64,000 nucleotides of DNA from Zanthoxylum bungeanum (GCA_019454045.1 SKCR01047761.1:54055-118054), one strand, 5' to 3'; shown: positions 33,760 to 47,857, counted from the stretch's first letter. The notes: generated from the letters alone by a model not told the origin. Numbers and translations are program-made.

Positions 33760-35766
33760 TGTTGGACAATTATGACCCATAGCATAACTATTTGTACAGA
33801 TCATGGTGTTGTTGTACAAATTAACTATGTGACAAAGGAAATTGCCCTTTCATCATTTGTAATTGGATTACCTAGATGTATAAATGATAAAAGGTCCATA
33901 TGATTAGTTCTGGATTTAGATGATATGAGACAATATCAATCCATAAAGGTTTAATCATTAAATATCCCTAGTCAGAGTATTATCGAGATTGGACATCGAT
34001 AATACGTAAAAGACTAGTATTACACTTGTGCGCGTTGTGGGAGCATAACGGTATAGTTCTCATATATTTGGGTATAGGATACTCATGCAAGTGTAATAGG
34101 AGGTTGTGTTTATCGATGGTACGGAAAAAGCTTCGCTCTGGATAGACCCCTCGGAATTCCATTGGTAGTATGACTATGTGTCTATGGAAGTCTGAATCAG
34201 GGTAGGTGTATTTGGTCTTAACCTGAGACTTGCACCGCTAATACTTGCGACAATCAATATACTTTGGTTTTGGTCGTTCAGGGCTTTAACAGGTTCTGTG
34301 TACGCCTCTTCTGGGTATATTGAGAATCGTAGTGTATTGGGTGTGATGTCGAGACGGAAGTATCACTCCAGTCATAGTGGAGATGATGATCACGTAGGAT
34401 ACGGAACTAGTGCTCTTATCTACTGCAGACATCGGGATAAAATGACTATGTCATGGTTATCCGATTATAGAGACTAGTTACCAGAGATCCGATATGTGCT
34501 TCGTACGGGGCAGACATAATTCCAGCCACAGGCCTTGCATGTGACATCCGATACTGGATCGTAATACGCAATACTACGTATACTACGCCTGATATAGATC
34601 ACATATTCCTATAAGAATATTTCTGGAGAATTGAGTAGGCAGAGTGCTTTGCTAGAAGCCAACCATGTCGTGTAAATCGATAAAAATATAGTACTAAGTA
34701 CGTACGTGTTCGGATAGTCCGACGACCGGATTTACTGCCAACATATACGGGGATCTCATGGGTCGCTTCCCGAAGATTCACCGATGACGTATGACTCACA
34801 CTTTATTAATCTATGATTAATTATATGAGAGAGAAAATTAATCTGGGATTAATTATGGAGATATTTTATCAGGGACAAAATATTATTTAAAGAGAGAACG
34901 ATTAATTTGGAATTAATCGATAAAATAATATATTCGATATATTATACGAAATTGGATTTCGACGCAGAATCAAAATTAGATTTTAATTCGGGCGAAAGAG
35001 TTAATTTAGAATTAATTCGTTAGCGATGTGAATAGTAATTTTGCTAGGCATAATTATTTAATTAAATTTGATTTAATTACGTCGCAACGGAAAATTCGTT
35101 AATTCGGAATTAGCGAACCTGAGCCCGGGAGTGTTTGTGGGCCCACTCGTATTTCGAATCGAGTGGGGCCCACAAGTCACATCTAGCGTCAAATCACTAG
35201 TCAATCAAGTGATGGAAGTCACATCACTTTGAAGTGATGTGACGTCTAGTCAATTTTGATGTGAATAGTGATGGAGGTGGTTGTGAGGTTTAAATGTCAT
35301 TTACCTTTTTTGGAATTTGGTATATGTTTTGAATTTTTGGAAAATCATTCACAACTTTTCACAAACTAACACAAAAACTCTTCTCTCTTCTCCTCTCTTC
35401 ACTCTCTCGGACAAGGGCCATTTTTCCTCTCCATTTTCTGCAAATGCTGAGAGCTTGATGGAACAAGGGAAAGATTTACGGCAAATTTTTCCGAGGTGCT
35501 AGTACACTTTAGGGGTCTTACGAAGGTGATAGGGAAACCCACCCGTGGGTATGGAATGCAAACCAAGCTTGGAGCTTGAAGGACCGAAAATTGGAGCACA
35601 AAAATGGGAGCAAAACCGTGAGTTTCATGGAGTTAAGCTTGAAGATTTCTGTCGTTCCCGCATCGCAAAAGCCGATCATTGTAAGTATGATTCTGCCATA
35701 CTTTTATGAGTATTACACATGTTTCTATGCTTGAATTGATCTTGGGACTAATCTAGAAACCCAACA
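33760..35766 (+). repeat. 5' LTR of element F
   Basis: TGTTGGACAATTATGACCC...AGAAACCCAACA, 2007 bp. The donor-like GTAAGT is at 35681. A CT-rich tract at 35378-35406 precedes it, as in the other LTRs. Confidence 0.94.
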
Positions 35767-38147
35767 ATGGTATCTTGAGCCATTTTGAGCATGAAATTGA
35801 AATTAGGGTAAAATTGGGTTAAATTGGATTTGAGCATGTTTGAGTGAAATTACTTGTTTGAGCATGCTTGTATATGAATGACTTGGAGTTATTTGTGATC
35901 AATTTTGTGAAAATTGGATTGGATCAAATTTTCCCCAACATTATGGCTTGGCCGAAAGTTTGAGCTTACCCTAATGTCATGGTATTTTTTTTATTTTGAT
36001 CATTGGATGAGTTTGAAATCATTTGGGTAATGTTGATTTAGGATTTAATTGGATTAAAACTGAATAGGACAAAGAAAACCCTAAATGTCGTGAATGATAA
36101 GCATGGAAAATGATTGATTTTTTATTCAAATGTTTTGGACATGTTTTGATGATAATGGATAATTAATTGAGTAAATTGATGTTTTGGAAATATTAATTAG
36201 GTTAATTAATTATGGCATACACTTTAGGTTAATTAAATTATGAAATTTAGAATTTTGGTAATTTAATTAATTGGGCCAAATTTGGAATTGGGCTTTTAAA
36301 GTTGTAATTGGGCTTAATGGACTTGGTTGGGCCAAGTTTGGTTTAGGCTAATTGGTTGGACCCAATTGGGCCCAAAACCATATCCATAAAGTCCAAATAT
36401 GACTTAATGGACCTTAAAATTTTAATTGGGCCTAATGGGCCTAAATTGGTTTCATGGCAAATAAGGGTGATTCCTTAAATGGGCTTTGGTATTTGGGTTT
36501 GACCCATATTGACCAAAAGTCCATGCCTTAAGAAATTAATTAAAAGCTCATTGGACTTTAATTAAATTGACATTGGATGTTAATCGGGTTTGAGACCCGT
36601 AATGATTAGATTTGGAATCTAAGTCGTAAATGCACATTATAAAGTGTATTATTTAATTTAGAATTAAACATAGAATTAGTATTAAATACAAATTAAATTG
36701 GATTTAATGTTGTAGTTTAATATAATTCGAGAATTCGTACTTTGAGTACTTATTCTTAAACGAGTCGGACTCGCGCAAAATCAAATCGTTGTTTGAACAT
36801 TGGATGGTCATTAATTTCAGATTAATTAATTGGATTATATTGATTGATAACATTCTTGTGTGAATACATGGATGCGATGTATGAATAATGTATATCGGAT
36901 GGATATTAGATGGGTGAGGGCAATTTTGGAAATTGTTGTAATAAATTTAGAATTTATTAATTGGACCTGCGTGTCAAGCCTATTACCTCTTGACTTTGTG
37001 TATTTCTCTTCTCACATATTCCCCTCAATGTAAATGAGGTTTCTTTAGAAGTGTTATGTAATCGGGTAGAAGTAATACTTGTGCTAGCGGGAGAGAGGAA
37101 AGTGAGAGATTTGTTCTAGGAACAATGTGTTAAGTATTCATCCGCATATCATTATTATATTATTTGCTTATGCGCCTTATTATGTTTTTTTAGAATGCAT
37201 GTTAAGGGTGTATGATGAGACCTAACAAAGATAATAATTGGTTGCCAATTTACGCGAAAAAACCCTCAAAACATATTAAGCGTTTTTCCTTCCATTGAGT
37301 GATTCTTACTCAAGATCCAAGATTGGCACTGGTTTGTTGGCCAAAGTCAAGACCTTTGTCCATCGCGGATGTGTTTGAATCATGAAGGCTTTGTTCCATA
37401 TCGGTGTCTTGTCCAAGTTGTGATTTGTTGGCCAAAGTCAAGATCACTTCTTGTCCATCGACATCGATTACGAAGCTTTCCAAAGTCAATGGGTCCCGCT
37501 TAACTGGAATCATTAAGCTTGTTGTGCCAAAGCCAAGACTTAGTTGATTCAGAGGAAAAAGGTTAGGAAATATGGGATAATTGACATATTGATATATTGT
37601 ATATATGTTTCAGAATTGGAGGTCCACCTACCGGATCTAGGAATTGGATGAGATCCAATTGATCTTAGAGATCTACCTAGTTAATATCATACAGCTTGTT
37701 GGCCAAAGTCAAGATTGTGTGTTATTTAACGGGATCCTAGCCCACTAGGAAACAAGGTTTCCCGAGTACTCCACAGAGGGTTAGAGGCTCATCGAAAAAT
37801 AGTGGGAGGCAAGTATTAATTTTCAATATTCGTTTAGTTACTTGCCATACGCGCTCATTACAAATTTTTCGTCATATAAATTAATATATTAGTTGGACTA
37901 ATATTTAATGTTATTTTAAATTAAACAGTTGGACTGTATTCAAACTACTTCAATTAATAGTTGATTTTATAATTGGATTATAGTAATCAATATAATTGAA
38001 TTTAACCTATTGAATTATAGTTTATTATATAGTTAGACTATAGTAATCATTATAATCTATAGTACCTAAAATCGTTGATTAAATAGTTGGACTATTAGAA
38101 TCAAGATAATTGAAAGATTAGTGTTTAAAACATAATCCTGGGTGAAA
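35767..38147 (+). other. Leader of element F
   Basis: The primer-binding site TGGTATCTTGAGCC is at 35768. The three 18-bp repeats are near 37334, 37426 and 37696. The acceptor AG is at 37928, with GGACTAATATT upstream. The predicted intron is 35681-37928. Confidence 0.85.
37310..37513 (-). other. Antisense open frame in F's leader (67 codons)
   Basis: This is the counterpart of the antisense frames in A and B, shortened at its N-terminus. It keeps GQDTDMEQSLHDSNTS and ends ANLGS as in A. Its coding status is doubtful. Confidence 0.35.
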
Positions 38148-38780
38148 ATGTTTTTAAACGGCTCTAATTTTCAAATTGGGAATAAAAACTTCAGGATAGT
38201 CCTGGAGACCGAGAAGTTACTTTATTTGATATAGTGACGTCTCGAGCCTAAGCCCGGAGTTGAGAAAATAGTAGAACATGATATTTGGAATATTCATGTG
38301 ATGATAACTTTAGTGCTTAATCTTTTATGCTTGCCGCAAAGACTCCTTAATTTCTTAGTCAAAATTAAGGATTAGATCATTATAGTATGATATTGAAATT
38401 GAAGGATCTTCATAGATCTATCCTTAGATCTTAGAAGTGAAAATTTCAATAGAAAACTCTTGGAGAGTTAATGGCTATACTCAATGAGACAAAGCCAGAG
38501 TTTGCAATATGGCAAGAAGCGCAAGGCGCATCTTACTTTGATATTCTAGAAGGCCAAGGCTTGGCCAAAGGCTTCTGGAGTGTGGAAAAGGGGCAAAGGC
38601 AAAGTCATTATAATCTTCTGGGAAGACAAAGGACACATCTCAAGATGTCTACCTAAACTGTGGCAAATGGGGTCACTGGAAGCGTGACTACCATATGGAC
38701 AAGGCAGACATGAAGGAATTGAAGACGGGCAAGGCTCTGGCTTCAAATATGTTTGTCATTAATATGTTCACTACTATTAT
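38148..38780 (+). pseudogene. gag remnant of element F
   Basis: CTG at 38148-38150 stands where A has the gag ATG (CTGGGTGAAAATGT versus ATGGGCGACAACGT). The capsid region lacks about 185 bp near 38450. The knuckle (about 38648-38690) reads CLNCGKWGHWKRDYH: its last Cys is Tyr. Stops occur in every frame. An open stretch at 38471-38656 (ETKPEFAIWQEAQGASYF) is a fragment of the gag C-terminal part. Confidence 0.86.
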
Positions 38781-41095
38781 TAAAATTGGATTTTAGATAC
38801 TGAGTGTGGTACATAAATATGTACTGGTGTGCAGAATCTGCTGATTAGCAGGATACTGACTTCAGTTGAGATCGATCTGCGAATCGGAAACGGGACGAGA
38901 GTCACTGTTTTAACCGTAGAAACCTAAGTTTAGGTACTACCCTTCGGGTGTGTACTTAAATTAGGAAACTGTTAAAATGTAACTAGTTTGACTAGAAACA
39001 TTATCTCTATATCAAGGTTTAACCTGTTACGGGTATACCTTTATATTCTAGAACACTAAAGTGTTTTATTTTATAAAGATGATATTGAGATAAACACATT
39101 ATATATGAATAACAGTATTTATATTTTGAATATAAATAAATCTCAAACGTATAATATGACAAACAAATAGCTCAAACTGAATTAATCAGTTGAGACTTAT
39201 ATGTGGCATTGTTGTCTGGGACACATTAAACAACACTCGTATATCCACACTTTCGAAGAGTGGATACTAGGACGGATTTGATTCTATTCAAATGATGTCT
39301 ACGAATCTAGTTTATTAGGCAAAGTGCCTAAAACGCATTTTACTTGGTAAAAGTGCAAGTGTCATCGATCTGTTAGCCCTCGTTCATAGTGACGTAAGAG
39401 GGCCCATGTCTAGCTAGGCTAGAAATGGATATGAATACTTCGAAACCTTTACGGATCTGGCATCGCATTATGGTTATGTGTTTCTTGTGAAACACGGATC
39501 AGAAACTTTTGATTAATTCAAAGAGTTTCGACACGAAGTAGACAAACAGATCGGCTGAAGTATTAAACACCATGATTGGACCATGATGAAAATACTTAAG
39601 CAATAAGTTTCTCAAATACTTGAAAGTGTATAGTATTCTTTCAATGAGGACTCCTCCCGGAACACGTCAATTTGACGGTGTGTCCGAACAAAGAAACCGA
39701 ACCTTGTTGGACATAGTAAGGTTAATCATGAGTCGCTCTGATACAAGGTATCGACTCCCCATTATGGTAAAGTGCCATGAAGTCCGAAATTGATTCCATG
39801 TATACCAACTATGTTTAGAGACTAGTTGATGTACCAGAAGGCATTGTGCCAATTGGTACTATATAAGTCTTCAAGGAAGACATACATGGATGGCAACATA
39901 CCAACGTACTAAACTAGGCTTGTAGTGAAAAGGTATTGTTATCAACATTGTGTCGATTACGACGAAACCTTTTACTCATTGCCATGGTTAAGTCCATTTG
40001 GATCATGCTTGCTGATGCTGCATGTTTCATTTATGAAATATGGCAGCTGAACGTCAAAACCGCTTTCCTTAAAAGGAAACCTTTTGGAGGATGTTTACAA
40101 CATCCTGACGGTTTTATCGTACCAAAACGAACAAATAAGTTTTGCAAGTTAATTTGATCCATTTATGGATTGAAGCAAGCATTGCATTTTTGGAATTATC
40201 GTTCTGATGTAATCATAATGGTGTATGATTTAATTCAAAACGAAAAATGATTCTTGTGTATATAAGGAGGTTAGTGGGAGCGCACTGACAGTAATGTCCT
40301 AAGTAATGATGACATATCATTTCTTGGAAATGATATTCCCATAATACAATCGGTGAAAGCTTGGCTTTCAAGAAAATTCTCCGTAGAATTCTTGGGAGAA
40401 ACAACCTTTATTCTAGGAATAAAGATCTACTGGGATAGATCTAAAGGTTGTTCGCACTCTCCGAGTACTCGTACATTGAAATAAATGTACGTGACCTGGT
40501 GATATGCTTTGAGCATATGGAGTCACAATCGGGCCAATCCAAGTGATAGTCACTGGATTGATGTTAAGAACATCCTTTAGTATCTTAGAAGATCTAAGGA
40601 TACTTTCTTATACTATGGAGAAGGAGAACTTGAAGTGACTGGATTCACTACTGCAAGTTTTCAAACCGATAAAAAATGACTATAAGTCGTAATAACGGTA
40701 CTATACAGTTTGAATAACGGGACAGTGAGCTGGAAATCTTCCAAGCAAGATATTGTTACCGAATAAACAATAAAAGTGGATTATTGTTGCAGCTGAGGCA
40801 GCAATAGAAGCCTTTTGGATCGATAATAATCCTAATCAGATTATGAGTAGTTCTGTTAGCAGCTGAGCTAGGCTATAACACAGGCTAAAGAATTAATGGT
40901 CTCATCAACGATCCAGATATATACTTCAAGTATTCATCTGATTCGTTCGGATCATACATCATGACGATGTGATGATCGAATAAATCGCATCAGATGATAA
41001 TCATGCAAATCCGCTGACGAAAATTTTTTCTCAGCAGAAGTTTGAACGAACCGTACATAGTTCGGGTGTAGGACACTTGAGTGATTGGCTATAGG
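38781..41095 (+). pseudogene. pol remnant of element F
   Basis: Protease about 38780-38880, integrase 39190-39730, RT 39735-40440, RNase H 40640-41060. The integrase C-terminal part and linker are deleted at about 39738, so integrase joins directly to RT. The RT core reads YEIWQLNVKTAFLK with Asn (40050-40052) for the catalytic Asp, and the box is SNDD (40302-40313). The shared 165-bp deletion is at about 40478. GGCCAAGTGGGTGAT then leads to the LTR. It is inactive. Confidence 0.87.
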
Positions 41096-41108
41096 CCAAG
41101 TGGGTGAT

Positions 41109-41205
41109 TGTTGGACAATTATGACCCATAGCATCACTATTTGTACAGATCATGGTGTTGTTGTACAAATTAACTATGTGACAAAGGAAATTGCCCTTTT
41201 ATATA
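41109..41205 (+). repeat. 3' LTR of element F, first fragment
   Basis: The first 95 bp or so of the LTR (TGTTGGACAATTATGACCC to TTGCCCTTTT) match 33760-33852. The next 80 bp or so of the LTR are missing, together with the start of G's 5' LTR. Confidence 0.85.
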
Positions 41206-42018
41206 AACATTTAATTAATTCGTTAGCGACGTGAATAGTGATTTCGCTAGGCGTAATCATTTAATTACGACGCAACGGAAAATTCGTTAATTTGGAATTA
41301 GCGAACCTGAGCTCGAGATTATTTGCGAGCGCATTCGCATTTCGAATTCGAGTGCGGCACGCAAGTCAAATCAAGCGTCAAATCGCAAGTCACATCAAGC
41401 GTCAAATCACATGTCACTTTGAGTGATGTGACATTTGATTGATTGATGTGAGTTGATGTGAGGTGATTGAAAGAAAGCATTAAATGCTTTGCTTTTTGAA
41501 ATTGAAAAAGTAAATGGTTTATTAATTTTGGAAAATATATAAACCTATTACATTTTTTCTTTTTCCCACTCTCTCTCCTACTTCACGGTTTCACAAGTTT
41601 TGGAGCCAAAAAGCTCATCTTCATCTCTCTCGGCCTCAAGGCCATCTCCTTCTTCCTTCTCAGTGGTTTGACCGAAAATAAAGACAAGAAATGAGTGATT
41701 TTGTTGCAAGATCAAGGTGCTAGCACACTCTAGGAGGCATACCAAGGTGATAGGGCAGTCAGTTCGTGAGCATGGAAGACTGTCACAAAGCTTGGAGCTT
41801 TAATGGAGTCCATGGTCGATTCTTCATGGAGGAGATCCACCCACTGCCGTGCAGTCCACCCTTTGCGCAGCCCACTGTCGAGCTTGGAGAGGGCAGTTCG
41901 TTTTGGTCATCATCGCATCTCAACCGATCAATGTGAGTTTTTCCACACCTCCTATGATTGTATTTACACTTGTTTCATGCTTGATTTATGATCTTGGGAA
42001 GCTTAGAGCAAACCAACA
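41206..42018 (+). repeat. 5' LTR of element G, 3' part only
   Basis: From AATTCGTTAGCGACGTGAAT onward it matches G's 3' LTR from about 49080. It ends AGAGCAAACCAACA. It has a TATA box at 41536-41544 and a donor-like GTGAGT at 41933. The GC-rich piece at 41803-41925 is found only in G's two LTRs. Confidence 0.88.
41536..41544 (+). promoter_or_regulatory. TATA box in element G's LTR
   Basis: TATATAAAC, followed by a T-rich and then CT-rich stretch (CCCACTCTCTCTCC). The same site is at 49399-49407 in the 3' LTR. It would place the transcription start near 41570 and make exon 1 about 360 nt to the donor at 41933. Confidence 0.6.
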
Positions 42019-44438
42019 ATGGTATCTTGAGCCTTTGAAAGCATGAAATTGATTTTAGGATTAAAATTGGGCAAAACGAATTTGGGCATGATTTAATGAA
42101 ATTGGATGAATTAGTATGCTTAAATGTTTTTGAATTGATGATTGATTGGATCACTTTGATGAAAAATGTTTGGAACAATTTTCCCCAATTTGCTTATGTT
42201 GGCCGAAAATTTGGAACCCTAAATTTTCTTGGAATTTTGATTTTTGATTCATTGGATGAGTTAGAATCATCTTAGGGATGTTGATTTAATGTTTAATTTG
42301 GTTTAATTGGATTGGATTTGAAATTGGATATAAAATCCTTCTTGGCCGAGACTTTAAGCATGATTTATTGGGTTTGATTTTGATCCAAATGTGTTGGACA
42401 TGTTTTGTGATAGATAAGCATGATTAATTAGACAAATTTTATGTTTTGGAAATGTTGATTTGGGTAATTAAAAATTCTATACACTTTAGGTAATTTAATT
42501 AAGAAATTTGGAATTTTTTGAATTAAATTGGTTGGGCTTAAAATTGGATTTGGGCTTGTTGTGTTGTAATTGGGCTTGTTGGGCTTGATTGTATCAAGTT
42601 GGGTTTAGGCCAAATGGATTGAATCCAATTGGGCCCAAAACCGCATCCAAAAAGCCCAAATGCGACTTAATGAACCTTTAAAGTTTAATTGGGCCTAATG
42701 GGCCTAAATTGATTTTTGGGCTTATGGGGTAACTCCCGGATTGGATTTTGGTTATTCGGTTTGACCTGAGTTGACCAAAAGTCCACGCCTTGAAGAAATT
42801 AATTAAAAGCCCATTGGACTTTAATTAAATTAATATTGGATATTAATCGGGCTTTGAGACCCGTAACGATTAAATTTGGAATTTAAGTTGCAAAGGTTTA
42901 TTTTATAAAGTGTAATATTTAATTTGGAATTAAATAGTGAATTAGAATTAAATGCGTATTAAATTGGATTTAATTATGTAATTTAATTTAATTCGAGAAT
43001 TCGTACTTTGAGTACTTATTCGCAAAACGAGTTTGACTCGAACAAAAATCAAATCGTTGTTTGAACATTGGATGATCACTAATTATCAGATTAATTAATT
43101 TGATTAGATTGATTGATAACATGCTTGTGTGAATACATGGTTGCGATGCATGAATAATGTATATCGGATGGATATTATAGGGTGGGCCAATTTTGGAAAT
43201 TGTAATAAATTCGATTTATTAATTGGACCTGCGTGTCCAGCCTTATCACCTCTTATTTCTTTGTATTCTCTTCTCACCTATTCCCCTCAATGTAAATGAG
43301 GTTTCTTTATAAGTGTAGTGTAACGGGTAGAAGTAATAAATGTGCTAGCTGGAGAGAGAAATGGAGATATTTGATCTAGGATCAATGTAAAGTATCCATC
43401 CGCATATCATTATTATTTTACATATGCGCTTTATTATGTGTTTAGAATGCATGTTTAAGGGTGTATGATGATGAGACCTTAACAAAGATAATAAATTGGT
43501 GGCCAATTTGCACGCGAAAAACCCTCAAATAATATTAAGCGTCTTTCCTTCCATTGAGTGATTCTCACTCAAGATCCGAGACTGCATTGGTTTGTTGGCC
43601 AAAGTCAAGGCCTTTGTCTGTCGAGGATGTGTTTGAATCACGAAGGCTTTGTTCCATATCAGTGTCTTGTCCAAGTTGTGGTTTGTTGGCCAAAGTCAAG
43701 ACCACTTATTGTCCATCGACATTGATTACGAAGCTTTCCATGGTCAATGGGTCGCGCTTGACTGGGATCACTAAGTTTGTTGTGCCAAAGCCAAGGCTTA
43801 GTTGATTCAGAGGAAAAAGGTTAGGTAATACATTAGATGTATTGGCATATATAAGATATATGTTTCGGACTTGGATGTCCCCCTACCGGATCTAGGAATT
43901 GGATTGGATCCAATTGATCTTAGAGATCTACCTAGTTAATTATCATACAATTTGTTGGCCAAAGTCAAGATTGTGTGACATTTAACGGGATCCTAGCCCA
44001 CTAGGAAACACGGTTTCCCGAGTACTCGACATAGGGTTAGAGGCTCGCCGAAAAATAGTGGGAGGCAAGAATTGAATTCGCAATATTCGTTCAATTACTC
44101 GCTATATGCGCTCAAACAAATATTTCGTCATATCAATTAAATGTTAGTTGGACTAATATTTAAATGTTGTTTTTTATAAGCAGTTGGACTGTATTATAGT
44201 TGATTATATAATTGGATTATAGTAATCAATATATTTGAACTAATTAATTTCAATTTACAGTTGATTTTATAATTGGATTATAGTAATCAATGTAATTGAG
44301 GTTAATTAATTTAAATTATATTTGATTATACAGTTGGACTATAATAATCAATATAATACATAGTACCACAAATAGTTGATTAAATAGTTGGACTATTAGA
44401 ATCAAGATAAATGAAAAATTAGTGTTTAAAACATAATC
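42019..44438 (+). other. Leader of element G
   Basis: The primer-binding site TGGTATCTTGAGCC is at 42020. The 18-bp repeats are near 43593, 43686 and 43952, and the acceptor AG is at 44183 (CTAAT upstream, TTTTTTATAAGCAG). Three near-copies of a 45-60 bp unit with ATTGGATTATAGTAATCAAT follow (44190-44360). The region matching the antisense frame of A is open here on the sense strand instead (43554-43805). Confidence 0.84.
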
Positions 44439-45060
44439 CTGGGTGAAAATGTATTTAAACGACTATAATTTTCAAATTGGGAATAAAGTTTCAGGATGGT
44501 CCTGGAAACTAATAAGTTACTTTATTTGATAAAATAACATATTAGGCCTAAGCCTGGAGTTAAGCAAATAAGTGGAACATGATATTTGGAATATTCATGT
44601 AATGATAACTTTAGTGCTTAATCCATTATATTTGTCATATAGACTCCTTAATTTCTTTATCAGAACTAAGGATTAGATTCTTAAAGTATGATATTGAAAT
44701 TAAAGGATCTTCATAAATCTATACTTAGATTTTAGAAGTAAATTGCAATAATAAACTCTTGGAGAGTTAATGACTATTCTCAATGAGACAAAGCCAAACT
44801 TTGCAATAAGGCAAGTAGCGCAAGGCGCACCTTACTTCGATATTCTAGAAGGCCAAGGCTTAGCCAAAGGCTTCTAGAGTGTGAAATAGGGCAAAGGCAA
44901 AATCATTATAATCTTCTGGGAAGATAAAGGACATATCCTAAAATGTCTGCATAAATGTGGCAAACGGGATCGCGGAAGCGTGACTGCCGTTTGGACAAAG
45001 CAGACATGAAGGAATTGAAGACGAGCAAGGCTCTGACTTCAAATATGGTTGTCATAATTA
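44439..45060 (+). pseudogene. gag remnant of element G
   Basis: CTG (44439-44441) replaces the gag ATG. The capsid deletion is as in F. The knuckle region near 44948-44990 is decayed (CLHKCGKRDRGSVTAV-like, frame shifted). Only the QAKPNFAIRQVAQGAPYFDI-type segment near 44790-44850 is easily recognised. Confidence 0.8.
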
Positions 45061-47845
45061 TGTTCACTACTAGTATTAAATTAGATTTTAAATACTTAGT
45101 GTGGTACATAAATATATATTGATGTTCAGAATCTATTTTGAACAGGATACTGACTTCAATAGAGATTAATCTTCGAATTGGAAACGGGACGAAAGTCGCT
45201 GTTTTAACCGTAGATACCTAAGTTCAGGAACTACCCTCGGGTATGTACTTAAGTTAGGAAACTGTTATAATGTAACTAGTTCGACTAGAAACATTATCTT
45301 TATATCAGTGTTTAAATCCGTTACGGATTGAACCTTTATATTTTAGAACACTAAAGTGTTTTATTATATAAAGATGATATTGAGATAAACACATTAGATG
45401 TGAACAACGGAATTTATATTTAGAATATAAATATATCTCACACGTATAACATGACAAACAAATAGCTCAAACTGATTTGATCATGAAGAAACTAATTGTG
45501 GCATTGTTGTCTGGGACACAATCAAACAAGACTCGTATATCCATACTTTTGAAGAGTAGGTACTCGGACTAATTTGATTCTAATCAAATAAAGTCTACGA
45601 ATCTAGTTTATTGGGCAATGTGCCTAAAACATTATTTACTTGGTAAAAGTGTAAATACCACCGACCTGTTAGCCCTAGTTCATAGTGAAGCAAGTGGGCC
45701 CATATCTAGCTAGGCTAGATGTGGATATGAATATTTCGTGACCTATACGGATGAGGCATCGCGTAATGGTTATGCATTTCTTTTGAAGAACACAAATCGA
45801 AAATTTTTAAGTTTCGACACGAAATAGACAAACAGATCGGCTATAGTATTATACCGTCACGGTAAACCCGTAATGGAAAATACTTAAGCAATAAGTTTCT
45901 TAAATACTTGAAAGAGTATAGTATTCTTTCAAATGAGGACTCCTCCAGGAACACGTCAGTTTAACGGTGTGTCCGAACGGATTAACCGAATTATGTTAGA
46001 CATGATAAGGTTAATCATGAGTCACTCTGAGCTACCATTTCCTTCAACGGATAAGCTTTAAATAGTGCAGAACTTATTTTGAATAAGGTTCCATAATAAT
46101 CTGTTAGACAGAATTCACATTAGATATGAACGGGAAAGAAACCAGGTTTCACATTCCTAATAATTTGGGTTTGCTAGGCATATGTTTGGGTGATACCAAA
46201 CTAAAACTCAAATTTGATAAGTGCCAAATGTAGGTAATCCCAGGGATACCATAAGTATTGTACTTATAAAACTCACGAGAGAACAATTAGATTGTTGCTC
46301 ACCATGCGGTTTTCCTGAGAGGAATACCGATATGCAGTGGTAAGTGGGAGGATGGTAAAACTCGATGAAAATCGGAGTCATACTATTCCAGGCACCGAAT
46401 CTTAATGGAACACAAATAGTTCATCTAGGATGAAACTATTACCATTAATCTTCAAATACACAAGAACCGCGTATGTCGCAGAGAGTCAGAAAACAACATG
46501 GGGTATGGGTTTCTGATCTCACCTCATAAAGATGTTAATCTTATTGAGGAATACCAACTGACTACGTATGAGGAAGTGATACAAGGTATCGACTCCCTAT
46601 TATGAAAAAGTGTCATGAGTTCGAAATGGATTCCATGTATATCAACAAGTTTGGATACTAGTTGATGTACCGCAAGGCATTGTGCCTATTGGTACTATAA
46701 GTCTTCAAGGAAGACGTACATGGATGGCAACATACCAACGTATAAAGTTAGGCTTTTAACGGAAAGGTATCGTTATCAACATTATGTTGATTTCGATTCA
46801 ACCTTTTAACTGTTGCCATTATGAATCCATTTGGATAATGCTTGCTAATGCTGCATGTTTCATAATTGAAATATGACAGCTTAACGGGAAAATCGCTTTC
46901 CTGAAAAGGAAACAAGTTGGTGGATGTTTACAACATCCTGTCGGTTTTGTCGTACCATAACTAGCAAACAAGGTTTGTGGGTTATTCGATCCATGTTTGG
47001 ATTGAAGCAAGCATTAGGTTCTTAGAATTATCGTTTTGATGTAATCATAATGGTTTATGATTTAATTCAAAACGTAAATGATTCTTATGTATATAAGAGG
47101 ATTAGTGGGAGCGCACTGACAGTGGATGTCCAATAAAATAATGATAATATGTCATTTCTTGGAAATGATATTCCCATAAACAATCAGTGAAAGCTCGGCT
47201 TTTGAAAAACTCTCCGTGGAATCGTACATTGAAAAATGTATGCGACCTCGTGTCTCATACGCTTTGAGCATATGATTCACAAACGGGCCAATCCAAGTGA
47301 TAGTCACTGGATTGATGTTAAGAACATCCGTTAGTTTCTTAGAGAACTAAGGATACATTCTTAGACTATGAAGAAGGAGAACTTGAAGTGACTGGGATCA
47401 TTGTAGCAAGTTTCCAAACTGATAAAAATGACTAAAAGTCACAAACGGTACAACACAGTTTGAATATCGGTACAGTGAGCTGGAAATCATCCAAGCAAGA
47501 TATTGTTAACGAATAAACAAAAAATACGGGTTAATTGCTGCAGCTGAGGTGGCAATAGAAGCCTTCTGGGTCAATAAAAAAATATAATTAGATTAGATAT
47601 AGTTCTGTTAGCTGCTAAGCTAGGCGTCAGCACAGGCTAAAGAATTAATGGTCTCATCAACGATCCAGATACATACTTCGACTATTCATCTGATTCGTTC
47701 GGATCATACATCGTGGCGATGTGATGATCGAATAAATCGCATCAGATGATAATCATACAAATCCGCTGACGAAAACCTTTCCTCAGCAATTTGAGCCAAC
47801 CGTACATAGTTCGGGTGTAAGACACTCGAGTGACTGGCTATAGGC
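45061..47845 (+). pseudogene. pol remnant of element G
   Basis: Integrase about 45480-46130, linker 46130-46560, RT 46560-47220, RNase H 47350-47840. Unlike E and F it keeps the integrase-RT linker. In the RT core the catalytic Asp is Asn (AAC 46883-46885), and the box region at 47140-47148 reads NDN, so the last Asp is also lost. The shared 165-bp deletion is near 47235, and a further segment before it is missing. Stops are dense. A purine tract at 47848-47857 precedes the LTR. Confidence 0.85.
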
Positions 47846-47857
47846 CAAGTGGGAGAT

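Noticed and set aside
43554..43805. 83-codon sense frame in G's leader as a new gene
   Set aside because: It is the reverse strand of the block read as the antisense frame in A, B and F, and is closed in those copies. The evidence does not favour coding.
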